Shown here in pieces: positions 30,834-38,722 of a stretch of 64,000 bases of DNA. How positions within the stretch are numbered: position 1 is the stretch's first letter; every line of letters starts with the position of its first letter. The notes beneath the pieces are model-generated. The model saw nothing but the letters and a program-made list of their open reading frames with translations, made no database searches and had not been told where the DNA came from. Source of the stretch: UBA9732 sp963649615 (GTDB lineage Bacteria > Spirochaetota > Spirochaetia > Sphaerochaetales > Sphaerochaetaceae); the NCBI GenBank assembly GCA_963649615.1, contig CAVJIN010000001.1, positions 1 to 64,000 of the forward strand. The letters are read 5' to 3'. A program made the position numbers and the translations under genes.

Positions 30834-31778
30834 TTACTTTATTAAAGCCTCAGCCTTTGCAGCAATGTCTTCTGCTGTGAAGTGGAAAGACTTTAAGAGA
30901 TAGTCGAGTTTTCCAACTTCACCAAATCTCTCACCAACGTTAACAAAATCCATCTTAGTTGGTACAGTCTTAGCAAGATGGGCAGCAATTGCTTCGCCAA
31001 CACCACCTGCATAACGGCAGTTCTCGCAAACAAGAATATGTCCTGTCTCTCTAGCGGCCTTCTCAATAAGAGCAGTATCCAAAGGTTTAATGGTATGGAG
31101 ATCAATCAAACGAGCAGAAATTCCTTTTGAAGAAAGAATCTCATGTGCTTTTTCTGCTTCTCCAACCAAGGTTTCACCAGTTGCAACAATTGTAAGGTCT
31201 GTTCCCTCTTTGAGAACAATACCTTTTCCCAGTTCAATCTTAGTTCCTACTGGATAACGATGGGTAGCTCCCTTTCTACGAATTCTAGTATAAGAGCTGT
31301 GTCCACTTTCATAGGCTTGGCGAACAAGTTCGTAACAGCTTTGTGTGTCTGAAGGGTCTAAAACAATGAGATCTGGTATAAGTCTCATAAGACCAACATC
31401 CTCAAAAGGCATATGTGTTCCGCCGTTAAGCTGAGCTGTAACACCTGGGTCTGTACCAATGAGATGTACTCTTCTCTTTGCATAGTTTACAGAAAGGAAG
31501 AACTGGTCATAGGTTCTTCTTGAAGCAAAAACTCCAAAAGAATGAGCAAATGGAACAAAACCCATAGACGAAAGACCTGCAGCAACTCCAACCATGTTGG
31601 CTTCTGCAATGCCACAATTAAAAGCTCGGTCTGGAAACTGCTTAAAGAAATTTGAACTGCCAATACAGCTGACGAGATCGGAATCTAAAAGAACTACCTC
31701 TGGATGCTCAGTAGCGAGGTCAAAGATAGCTGCATTCATTGCATCTCTCATGTTCTGGATATCGGATGTGTCTCTCAT
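30834..31778 (-). CDS. Transketolase, C-terminal subunit
   Basis: Pyrimidine-binding plus C-terminal domains of a split transketolase, 314 residues. The Glu that activates thiamine diphosphate lies in FNCGIAEANMVGVAAG; SRRTYDQFFLS and the C-terminal domain TIVATGETLVGEAEKA follow. The start overlaps the N-subunit stop as ATGA. Split transketolases of this form occur in many anaerobes and serve the non-oxidative pentose phosphate pathway. Confidence 0.95.
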   Translation of the reverse strand: MRDTSDIQNMRDAMNAAIFDLATEHPEVVLLDSDLVSCIGSSNFFKQFPDRAFNCGIAEANMVGVAAGLSSMGFVPFAHSFGVFASRRTYDQFFLSVNYAKRRVHLIGTDPGVTAQLNGGTHMPFEDVGLMRLIPDLIVLDPSDTQSCYELVRQAYESGHSSYTRIRRKGATHRYPVGTKIELGKGIVLKEGTDLTIVATGETLVGEAEKAHEILSSKGISARLIDLHTIKPLDTALIEKAARETGHILVCENCRYAGGVGEAIAAHLAKTVPTKMDFVNVGERFGEVGKLDYLLKSFHFTAEDIAAKAEALIK

Positions 31779-32608
31779 TTTGCGCCTCCAAGAAGGGCTG
31801 CAATGGCCCTTTCTTCGTCTTCATGACTTACTGTCATACTGTGGTTTGCTTTAATTCCTTCACCGGGCAAATAACCTTTACTCTTTATGGTGTCAAGAAT
31901 AATCATACTTGGCCTGTCTTTGGCTTCCTTCGCGCACTGAACTGCGTGGTCAATTTGCTTGAAGTTGTGACCATTAATTCTCTGAACGTGCCAATTAAAA
32001 CCCAACCATCTTGTATCAATATTATCCATACAAATTATATCTTCTGTGTAGCCATCGAGCTGTTGGCGGTTAAAGTCTGTAAAAGCAATGAGATTGCCAA
32101 GTTTCTGAGTTGAAGCAAACTCAGCGGCTTCCCACACTTGCCCTTCCTGGCTTTCGCCATCACCAATCATCAAGTAAGTGTAAGAAGATTCTCCTTTAAG
32201 CCTTTGACCAAGGGCAATACCAACTGCCGCACTTGCGCCCTGTCCAAGAGATCCTGTTGTAAAATCAATGCCGGGTGTTTTGAGCATATCGCAATGACTT
32301 GGAAGATTTGTTCCGCCCTGATTAAGGGTCATAAGCCATTCTTTTGGGAAGTACCCTTTTTCTGCAAGAGTCGCATAAACTGCAGGACCTGCGTGACCTT
32401 TAGAGCATACAAATCTGTCTCTACCTTCCATGGAAGGATTACTTGGGTCAATATTCATTTCATGGAAATAGAGATAAGTAAGAACTTCAATGATGGACAT
32501 TGCTCCACCAATGTGGCCATTACCAAGATGAGCAATCTCACGGATTGTAGAGACTCTCAAATCCACAGCCTTGGCCTTCAAAGCCTCTAATGTTTGAGTA
32601 TCTAGCAT
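31775..32608 (-). CDS. Transketolase, N-terminal subunit
   Basis: Thiamine-diphosphate (pyrophosphate-binding) half of the split transketolase, 277 residues: the HLGNGHIGGAMS start, FVCSKGHAGPAVYA, GSLGQGASAAVGIA and the GDGESQEGQVWEA motif that binds Mg and diphosphate. GAGAGGG precedes the ATG. With the 30834 gene it makes one heterotetrameric enzyme moving two-carbon units between sugar phosphates. Confidence 0.95.
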   Translation of the reverse strand: MLDTQTLEALKAKAVDLRVSTIREIAHLGNGHIGGAMSIIEVLTYLYFHEMNIDPSNPSMEGRDRFVCSKGHAGPAVYATLAEKGYFPKEWLMTLNQGGTNLPSHCDMLKTPGIDFTTGSLGQGASAAVGIALGQRLKGESSYTYLMIGDGESQEGQVWEAAEFASTQKLGNLIAFTDFNRQQLDGYTEDIICMDNIDTRWLGFNWHVQRINGHNFKQIDHAVQCAKEAKDRPSMIILDTIKSKGYLPGEGIKANHSMTVSHEDEERAIAALLGGAK

Positions 32609-32632
32609 AGGTTACCCTCTCAAATTTTTTCT

Positions 32633-32654
32633 AAGGGTTTTACAAAAAACCCTT
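32633..32654. repeat. Inverted repeat AAGGGTTTT-acaa-AAAACCCTT
   Basis: Perfect nine-pair hairpin between the transketolase start and the outer-membrane-protein gene, of the GGTTTT/AAAACC repeat type. It is followed by CCTTTTATT on the plus strand. No gene ends here on the plus strand, so a terminator role is not obvious. Confidence 0.5.
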
Positions 32655-32692
32655 CCTTTTATTCTATCATCCTATATTAATCCTTTCAACGA

Positions 32693-32729
32693 TTGATTTT
32701 CAGTTGCTTTTTCAGCTTGATTTTCAGTT
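32693..32729. repeat. Direct repeat TTGATTTTCAGTT upstream of the OMP promoter
   Basis: Two exact 13-base copies (32693-32705 and 32717-32729), 24 bases apart start to start, about 30 bases before the -10 hexamer of the 32831 gene. Spacing near two helical turns suits a dimeric regulator. The rest of this 222-base gap holds the hairpin above and the promoter below. Confidence 0.4.
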
Positions 32730-32756
32730 AAACCAACTATTCATTCCAAGTTTTTT

Positions 32757-32765
32757 TGTTATAAT
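32757..32765 (+). promoter_or_regulatory. Extended -10 promoter of the Wzi-like OMP gene
   Basis: TG-T-TATAAT at 32757-32765 is a perfect extended -10; predicted start near 32772. The leader then contains AAGGTTTT-gctcA-AAAACCTT (32774-32794) and three tandem copies of a TGAAAACCTT-like unit before the ribosome site AAAGGAAAG. Confidence 0.6.
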
Positions 32766-32830
32766 CAGCGAAAAAGGTTTTGCTCAAAAACCTTGAAAAC
32801 CTTTGAAAACCTTTAAAAAGGAAAGTCTTT

Positions 32831-34675
32831 ATGAAAAAAACCGTTTCTTTAGTAATTTTTTTCTGCTTAGCTCTATCACTAGTTTTTGCAGAAGCAAACG
32901 ATCAAAAGATTTATAGTGTAGACAGCACAATGTATCAAAATCTTGTAAAACTCTACCTCGCAACTGGACATGCAATGCCATCCACAACAGGACCATGGAG
33001 TGGAAACGAGCTTGAAAAAATGCTAGCTAAAATTGATAAAAACAGCATTCCGGAATATTTAACAGACACTTACGAGACTGTAGCACAAGAGCTAAAGGTA
33101 CAGCCCAGCACTCAATTCGAGGGGGGAGGTATGGAACTTGACGGCACTATAAGTCTTGATATTTACGCCCATACATACAACGGAAACATTTCAAGAAAAG
33201 ATTCAAACGAAATTGAAGAAACCGCTTTTGCCGGAAGAACTTGGTGGTTTGGTAAAAACCTTAGACATAACACCCCATTTTTCAACCTAGAATGGGAAAC
33301 TTGGATAGGAAACAATTTCTATACCTATTTTTCAGCCTTCTTATCTAACTCAATAAGAGGAGCAAAAGAAATTGGCTCAACAAGGTTAAATTCAAACATC
33401 CCTACCTTACAGAATTTTGAACTAGATTTTAAGCTACTAGATGTCAACTTTCCAAACCGTGCCTTTGCTGCTATAGGAGGAAACGGCTGGACAGTACAAA
33501 TTGGAAGAGATCAACTTAATTGGGGTAGCGGAAGTACAGGAAATCTAGTTTTAAGCAATAATTTTCCATATCATGACATGGCTCGTGCCACTATCTATAC
33601 GAACAGATTTAAGTACACATATTTGCTCTCATTCTTTCCAAGCAAATACAATTACTACACAGAAGATGGCAAATATATAGGAAACTCTGGAAACGATAGT
33701 TATAGATTCCCTCTACAAGGCATTTCGTTTTATGCCGCACATCGTTTTGAAGGAAGAGTTCTTGAGGACAAACTTTCAATAACTGTAACAGAAGCAATTA
33801 CTTATGATTCTCCGTCAGGAAACATTACTTTTACATCTTTATGCCCAATGTACTTCATGCACAACGCATATATTCCAAGCAACACAAACTCAACCCTAGC
33901 TTTTGAGTTGAATTATACTCCCATTAAAGGACTTGGGATTTATGCACAATTACTTCTTGATAATTTTGCAATGCCTGGTTTTGAAACAAGTCCCGGCCCT
34001 AACAAAAAAGAAGACATAACCCCAGATGCAAAAGGATTCCTTTTGGGAGCAAAATATATAACAAATGCATTAGAAGGAACACTTACAATCAATCCTGAAG
34101 TTGTTTATGTTCAGCCTTTTACATATCTAAGAGATGCAGCGGCAAAAAGAGGTACGGGAACACAACCTTATGGATTAGATTATATTGCGGCTATAAGATA
34201 TCGTCTCTATTCCTATGAAGATTATGCTAAATCTGACATCTTATACGATGAATACGTACTAGGCTACACCTATGGCCCAGACTGTTTAGTTGCAAATCTT
34301 AGTGCCCAATGGGAAAAAGGAAACCTCACTATTGGTGGAAAATTCTTCTTCTTGGCTCATGGGACCCACGACTTTTGGACAATTTGGACAAAAGTCCCAG
34401 CTCATACCTCTGAAGAAGATTACAGTAAACAATACAGCGGAATAAGCAGCGACCACAGTAACACAGGTAACTATAGATATGGAGACGAAGCAAAAAAGAG
34501 AAATAGCATTTGGTATACTTATGATATTGGTCTAAGTGTAAAGTATGACATGCTAAACAATCTTTCTTTCTCTGCTGCTGTTGATTTTGTAAATATGAAC
34601 AACATTTTTAACATTAAGGGGCAAAATGCTAGTGATTTTCAGCTTATTTTGGGTGTAACATACAAACCGTTCTAA
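32831..34675 (+). CDS. Outer-membrane beta-barrel protein, Wzi-like
   Basis: 614 residues with a Sec signal peptide cleaved near VFAEA. The mature protein begins with a small helical part (YQNLVKLYLATGHAMP) followed by many alternating beta strands and ends in VTYKPF, a C-terminal Phe typical of BAM-inserted barrels. The block VQIGRDQLNWGSGSTGNLVLSNN resembles the conserved region of Wzi-type capsule-assembly proteins (GR-x-WG-G...LLLSN). A surface polysaccharide-related barrel is the best guess. The leader is unusually repeat-rich. It precedes proS by 14 bases, probably by chance. Confidence 0.7.
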   Translation: MKKTVSLVIFFCLALSLVFAEANDQKIYSVDSTMYQNLVKLYLATGHAMPSTTGPWSGNELEKMLAKIDKNSIPEYLTDTYETVAQELKVQPSTQFEGGGMELDGTISLDIYAHTYNGNISRKDSNEIEETAFAGRTWWFGKNLRHNTPFFNLEWETWIGNNFYTYFSAFLSNSIRGAKEIGSTRLNSNIPTLQNFELDFKLLDVNFPNRAFAAIGGNGWTVQIGRDQLNWGSGSTGNLVLSNNFPYHDMARATIYTNRFKYTYLLSFFPSKYNYYTEDGKYIGNSGNDSYRFPLQGISFYAAHRFEGRVLEDKLSITVTEAITYDSPSGNITFTSLCPMYFMHNAYIPSNTNSTLAFELNYTPIKGLGIYAQLLLDNFAMPGFETSPGPNKKEDITPDAKGFLLGAKYITNALEGTLTINPEVVYVQPFTYLRDAAAKRGTGTQPYGLDYIAAIRYRLYSYEDYAKSDILYDEYVLGYTYGPDCLVANLSAQWEKGNLTIGGKFFFLAHGTHDFWTIWTKVPAHTSEEDYSKQYSGISSDHSNTGNYRYGDEAKKRNSIWYTYDIGLSVKYDMLNNLSFSAAVDFVNMNNIFNIKGQNASDFQLILGVTYKPF

Positions 34676-34689
34676 GGGAGATCATTATC

Positions 34690-36420
34690 ATGCGAATGAG
34701 TAAACTTTTTTCTAAAACCCTAAGAGAAGCGCCAAATGGAGCAGATTGCAAAGGTTATGAGTATCTATTAAGGGCTGGTTATATTGACCAACTTGCAACT
34801 GGAATTTTTTCACTGCTACCTCTTGGATTTAGATCAATTCAAAAGATATCGGCTATAGTGAGAGAAGAAATGAACGCCTTGGGTGCGCAAGAAATTCTCA
34901 TGCCAGTTGTAAACCCAGGTGACCTGTGGAAGGAAACTGGAAGATTCTACAGCATAGACCGCGAAATGAGTCGTTTCAAGGACCGCAATGACCGAGATAT
35001 GTGCTTGGCCATGACCCACGAAGAATGTGCCACAGACCTTGGACGTAATATTATCGATTCCTACAAGCGTCTCCCTCTTTTGGTATATCAACTTCAAACC
35101 AAGTGGCGTGATGACCCAAGACCTCGTGCAGGCCTTATAAGAGTCAGAGAGTTCACAATGAAGGATAGCTACAGCTTTGATAGAGACCAAGCTGGACTTG
35201 AAAAGGTTTACAAAGCACATTACGATGCCTATTTCAGAATTTACAAGCGTTGCGGACTGCCTGTAATTGCAGTAGGAAGTGACAGCGGAATGATGGGAGG
35301 AAAAGTTTCTCATGAATACATGTATCTCTCTCCAATTGGTGAAGATACCATCATTACCTGCCCACATTGTGGCTACACAGCAAATCGCCAAGTTGCAACA
35401 TTTAAAAAGCAATACTTTGCTGAAGAGCCAAAGGCAAAAGAACTTGTGGCAACACCTAACGCAAAGACAATTGAAGACCTCTGTGATTTCCTCAATATTC
35501 CAGCCACCAAGACAGCTAAAGCCCTCTTTATGGTTGGTTCTTTCATTGACGATACAAACGGCGAAGAACAGGACAAACTCATAGTTGGCATTGTCCGGGG
35601 AGATATGGAAATTGAAGAAAACAAACTTCAAAATGCAGCAAAAGCTAACTCTCTCAGACCTGCACACGAAGAAGAAATTCTCGCAGCTGGCATTGTCCCC
35701 GGCTTTGGCTCCCCAATTGGTGCAAAAGAGGGTACAGTCATCATCATTGACGACTCTGTAGCCAAATCAAACAACCTCGTAGCCGGTGCAAACAAAGAAG
35801 GTTATCACTATCTCAACACAAATTACGGCATTGACTATCAAGGCCAGGTTGCAGATATAGCCAGCGCCGCCTCCGGATATGCTTGCCCAGAATGCGGACA
35901 ACCACTAAACTCCTCCAAAGGCGTTGAAGTTGGCAACATCTTCCAACTTGGCACACGCTACTCCCAAGCCATGAATTGCTACTACCAGGACGAGAACGGT
36001 GTTCGCAAACCTGTCATCATGGGCAGCTACGGCATTGGCATAGGTCGCCTACTCGCCTGCTTATGCGAAGAATACAACGACGCCAATGGTCTGAAACTCC
36101 CCATTGCAGTTGCACCATACCAAGTCCACTTCATTAGCCTAATCAAAGATTCCGATATCTCTGATAAGATTGCCAATGAATTAGAAGCAGCCGGCATTGA
36201 AGTCCTCTATGACGACAGAAAAGAGACTGCCGGTGTCAAATTTGCAGATGCAGACCTCATTGGCATTCCAATCAGAATTACCCTTGGAAACAGAAGTTAT
36301 AAAGAGGGCAAATGTGAAGTAAAGCTGAGAAGTAATGAAGACGAAGTAATGAGCTTTGACCTAGACAACCTTGTTCCAGAGGTCAAAGCCCTTATTGCTA
36401 AAATATCTACCCTCTCTTGA
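34690..36420 (+). CDS. proS: Prolyl-tRNA synthetase (bacterial type)
   Basis: Class II synthetase, 576 residues, charging tRNA-Pro. It has motif 2 in TKWRDDPRPRAGLIRVREF, FTMKDSYSFD, and the YbaK-like editing insertion between motifs 2 and 3 (about residues 230-390, with VAKSNNLVAGANKEGYHY). Motif 3 follows in GSYGIGIGRLLACL, then the anticodon-binding domain (GIEVLYDDRKETAGVKFADADLIGIP). GGGAG lies nine bases before the ATG used; a second ATG two codons later is possible. Full length. Confidence 0.97.
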   Translation: MRMSKLFSKTLREAPNGADCKGYEYLLRAGYIDQLATGIFSLLPLGFRSIQKISAIVREEMNALGAQEILMPVVNPGDLWKETGRFYSIDREMSRFKDRNDRDMCLAMTHEECATDLGRNIIDSYKRLPLLVYQLQTKWRDDPRPRAGLIRVREFTMKDSYSFDRDQAGLEKVYKAHYDAYFRIYKRCGLPVIAVGSDSGMMGGKVSHEYMYLSPIGEDTIITCPHCGYTANRQVATFKKQYFAEEPKAKELVATPNAKTIEDLCDFLNIPATKTAKALFMVGSFIDDTNGEEQDKLIVGIVRGDMEIEENKLQNAAKANSLRPAHEEEILAAGIVPGFGSPIGAKEGTVIIIDDSVAKSNNLVAGANKEGYHYLNTNYGIDYQGQVADIASAASGYACPECGQPLNSSKGVEVGNIFQLGTRYSQAMNCYYQDENGVRKPVIMGSYGIGIGRLLACLCEEYNDANGLKLPIAVAPYQVHFISLIKDSDISDKIANELEAAGIEVLYDDRKETAGVKFADADLIGIPIRITLGNRSYKEGKCEVKLRSNEDEVMSFDLDNLVPEVKALIAKISTLS

Positions 36421-36423
36421 GTT

Positions 36424-37515
36424 TTAGTTCCAGTCTGAATATCCATATTCTTTCTTGAGGTCAGCAAACTGTTTTTTGATGACCTCATAGATTAAGCTAA
36501 GTTTTTCGTCGTGGTGAACAAACGAACTCTTCATTGCATTAATACTGATTTTCTCTAAATCTTTTAAGGTTAATCCAAAATTGTCACAGGCAATTTCTAA
36601 TTCTTTTGTCATACTGGTATTACTCATTAGTCTATTATCAGTACAAAGGAAAACCCTAAAGTGATTACGGAAGAAAATTATAAACGGGTGTGTCCCAAAA
36701 CTACTTGCCGCGCCAGTTCCTATATTACTAGAAAGACACATCTCCAAAGGAATTCTCTTATCTTGAATAAAATGTGCTAAATCCCCCATTTTCTCAATTC
36801 TTAAGCCATCAAGGCTCATATCGTCTACAAGATGTGTCCCATGTCCTATTCTGTGTGCTCCACAAACTTGAATGGCTTGCCAAATAGATTCAAGGCCAAA
36901 AGCCTCTCCTGCATGAATTGTAATATTAAAGTTCTTATTTCTAATATACTGAAAGGCCTCAATATGTTTCTTTGGAGGGAAACCACTTTCATCGCCAGCA
37001 AGGTCAAAACCAACAACGCCTCTGTCTCTGTAAGCCACAGCAAGCTTTGCAATATCAAGACTTATATTAGGACTTTGATTTCTCATTGCACAGAGAATAA
37101 CTCCGTAATGAACTCCTGTTTCTCTTTTTCCTAATTCCATTCCTTCCAAAACAGCTTCAACCACCTGAACCATTGAAAGTCCCTTTTCTGTATGGAGAAT
37201 TGGGGCAAATCTGATTTCACCATAAACAATATTTTCAGCATGCCAGTCTAAAACAGCTTCATAAGCAACTCTAACAAGGGCCTCTCTTGTTTGCATAACA
37301 GCCGTAGTCACTGCAAACGTTTCTAAATAAAGAGAAAGACTCTTTAGCTTACAACCCTGTTCAAACCAAGCTTTTAAATCTGTCGGATCTGTACTAGGGA
37401 TTGAAATTTCATATTTTTTTGCAAGATCAATTACAGTCGAGGGTCTTAATCCTCCATCAAGATGATCATGAAGTTCAACCTTTGGAATTTTCTTAATGAT
37501 GTCATAAGGAATCAT
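36424..37515 (-). CDS. add: Adenosine deaminase
   Basis: Zinc amidohydrolase converting adenosine to inosine, 363 residues, cytoplasmic. Metal ligands are the HDHLDGGLRPST start and NITIHAGEAFG; the active-site HRIGHGTHL and the LSSNIGTG block follow. The late motif reads CTDNRLMSNTSMTKEL, i.e. TDN rather than the TDD of many family members, which is the form I associate with actinobacterial-type enzymes. GAGGAGG supports the start. It converges on proS with three bases between stops. Confidence 0.93.
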   Translation of the reverse strand: MIPYDIIKKIPKVELHDHLDGGLRPSTVIDLAKKYEISIPSTDPTDLKAWFEQGCKLKSLSLYLETFAVTTAVMQTREALVRVAYEAVLDWHAENIVYGEIRFAPILHTEKGLSMVQVVEAVLEGMELGKRETGVHYGVILCAMRNQSPNISLDIAKLAVAYRDRGVVGFDLAGDESGFPPKKHIEAFQYIRNKNFNITIHAGEAFGLESIWQAIQVCGAHRIGHGTHLVDDMSLDGLRIEKMGDLAHFIQDKRIPLEMCLSSNIGTGAASSFGTHPFIIFFRNHFRVFLCTDNRLMSNTSMTKELEIACDNFGLTLKDLEKISINAMKSSFVHHDEKLSLIYEVIKKQFADLKKEYGYSDWN

Positions 37516-37689
37516 TTAAGCCCTCCTCTCTTTCTTAACCCTTTTCATAGATTATATTCCAAACATAACAAGTATGAAAGAGTAATCTTAAAGACATTTA
37601 AAAGGCATTTAAAAGGTTTACATAACTAGATTTTTCTGAAATAATCGGTCTTGTTATTTTTCATTATTAGAAAGAATAACAAGGATAGA

Positions 37690-38202
37690 ATGATGACAAA
37701 CAAAAAAAAAGTTCTTAATAAAAAACTGCTAGCAGCCGCTGTTGAAGCAACAAAGGCAAAAGAAATCAACGACCTTCTCAAACAGGGCGCTGATGTTAAT
37801 TGTGCAAATGATTGGGGAATGACTCCTCTCATGCTTGCTGCCCAATACAACACACATGTTGTAGTTCTTAAAGCACTTCTTCATGCAGGGGCAGACCTCC
37901 ATGCAGTAGAACCAAAGTATAAATCTAATGCTTTACACCTTGCAGCTAACAAATGTTCAAACCCTAAAGTTGTTGAGGCGTTAGTTGAAGCAGGTGCCGA
38001 TATCAACGCAAGAAATTACCTTGGAGAAACTCCTCTTATCATGGCAGTACAGGCAAATGATAATACAAGAATTTTCTCCCAACTTCTTTCCTGTGGCGCA
38101 GACATCAATATTTGCGATTGGCAAGGACACAATGTCATGGATTATGCACGCAGAGAAAAAAGAGCTTACATGATTACAATTCTTAAACAACTTGGCTTAT
38201 AA
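37690..38202 (+). CDS. Ankyrin-repeat protein
   Basis: 170 residues formed by about four ankyrin repeats: KEINDLLKQGADVNCAND, TPLMLAAQ, ADLHAVE, NALHLAAN, VVEALVEAGADINARN, TPLIMAVQ, LLSCGADINICD. There is no signal peptide, so it is probably cytoplasmic and binds other proteins. AAGGA precedes the double ATG at 37690/37693; the longer frame from 37651 lacks a ribosome site. Partner unknown. The 174-base gap upstream shows nothing more than A/T-rich sequence with short TTTAAAAGG repeats. Confidence 0.85.
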   Translation: MMTNKKKVLNKKLLAAAVEATKAKEINDLLKQGADVNCANDWGMTPLMLAAQYNTHVVVLKALLHAGADLHAVEPKYKSNALHLAANKCSNPKVVEALVEAGADINARNYLGETPLIMAVQANDNTRIFSQLLSCGADINICDWQGHNVMDYARREKRAYMITILKQLGL

Positions 38203-38215
38203 TTAAAAACAATTA

Positions 38216-38303
38216 GGAGCGATGTCCGAGAGGTCGAAGGAGCCAGACTCGAAATCTGGTGTGGGGCTTGTCCTCACCGTGGGTTCGAATCCCACTCACT
38301 CCG
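38216..38303 (+). tRNA. tRNA-Ser (CGA)
   Basis: 88-base class II tRNA: acceptor GGAGCGA/TCACTCC with one C-A mismatch at pair 5-68, anticodon stem CCAGA/TCTGG with loop CTCGAAA (anticodon CGA), long variable arm, T arm GTGGG-TTCGAAT-CCCAC, discriminator G. Immediately followed by the shared hairpin/A-run that ends the SRP RNA gene on the other strand. Confidence 0.93.
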
Positions 38304-38312
38304 TAAAAAAAA

Positions 38313-38417
38313 GCTGGAAACAAATCACCTGCGTCTCTCCACTAACCACTTACCGTTGCTACCTCCCGGTCCTGGCGGGGTTGGGTGGCAGTTGGCAGCA
38401 CAGAATCTGTTTCCAGC
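38313..38417 (-). ncRNA. ffs: Small SRP RNA (4.5S-like)
   Basis: Read on the minus strand, the 105-base unit has outer ends GCTGGAAACA and TGTTTCCAGC (10-pair stem) and contains GCCAGGACCGGGAGGTAGCAACGG. This is the conserved domain IV of bacterial SRP RNA (CAGG-cCGGrAGGnAGCA), with the Ffh-binding internal loops and a GGGA-type tetraloop. Flanking complementary segments (CCACCCAAC / GTGGTTAGTGG) extend the rod. Eight U residues follow (plus-strand A-run 38305-38312), so it carries its own terminator. It lies between two tRNA-Ser genes. Confidence 0.9.
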
Positions 38418-38422
38418 AAAAT

Positions 38423-38514
<92 letters not shown>

Positions 38515-38578
38515 GGATAGCAAAGGAAATATAACAGAAATAAACACGTTCTTCAAGTCACAAGGCCAGTAAATATTG

Positions 38579-38704
38579 ATGCAAAAATCTTCTCTGTTTG
38601 CTTGCACCAAGGATATTGTGAAACCTCTCTATGATGAGAGAGGTATTCTCACAATAAATATTTATGACTTTCTTCTTGATCTTAACAGTCTAGAGAAGTA
38701 TTAG
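38579..38704 (+). CDS. Possible 41-codon ORF, uncertain
   Basis: ATG to TAG without interruption; the product contains KDIVKPLYDERGILTINIYD, which looks protein-like rather than random. There is no ribosome site and the middle of the ORF is a strong hairpin (38614-38656), so it may be non-coding. Recorded only as a candidate small gene or gene remnant in the 208-base gap between tRNA-Ser(GGA) and the iron transporter. Confidence 0.2.
   Translation: MQKSSLFACTKDIVKPLYDERGILTINIYDFLLDLNSLEKY
38614..38656. repeat. Two-tier inverted repeat downstream of the iron-transporter permease
   Basis: TATTGTGA...TCACAATA encloses ACCTCTCT-ATGATG-AGAGAGGT: outer and inner stems of eight pairs each with a small asymmetric bulge. 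It lies about 70 bases past the permease stop on the minus strand but no U-tract follows. Possible 3' stabiliser of the operon or a protein-binding site. Confidence 0.45.
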
Positions 38705-38720
38705 AGGTTTTGAAAAACCT
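38705..38720. repeat. AGGTTTT-ga-AAAACCT short inverted repeat
   Basis: Another member of the dispersed GGTTTT/AAAACC palindromes, ending two bases before the permease stop codon (minus strand). No U-tract. Confidence 0.4.
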
Positions 38721-38722
38721 TT

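Noticed and set aside
34834..35667. 277-codon open frame antisense to proS
   Set aside because: Lies wholly inside a certain proS gene; composition (runs of C, F, W) is that of a shadow frame and no ribosome site or family motif is present.
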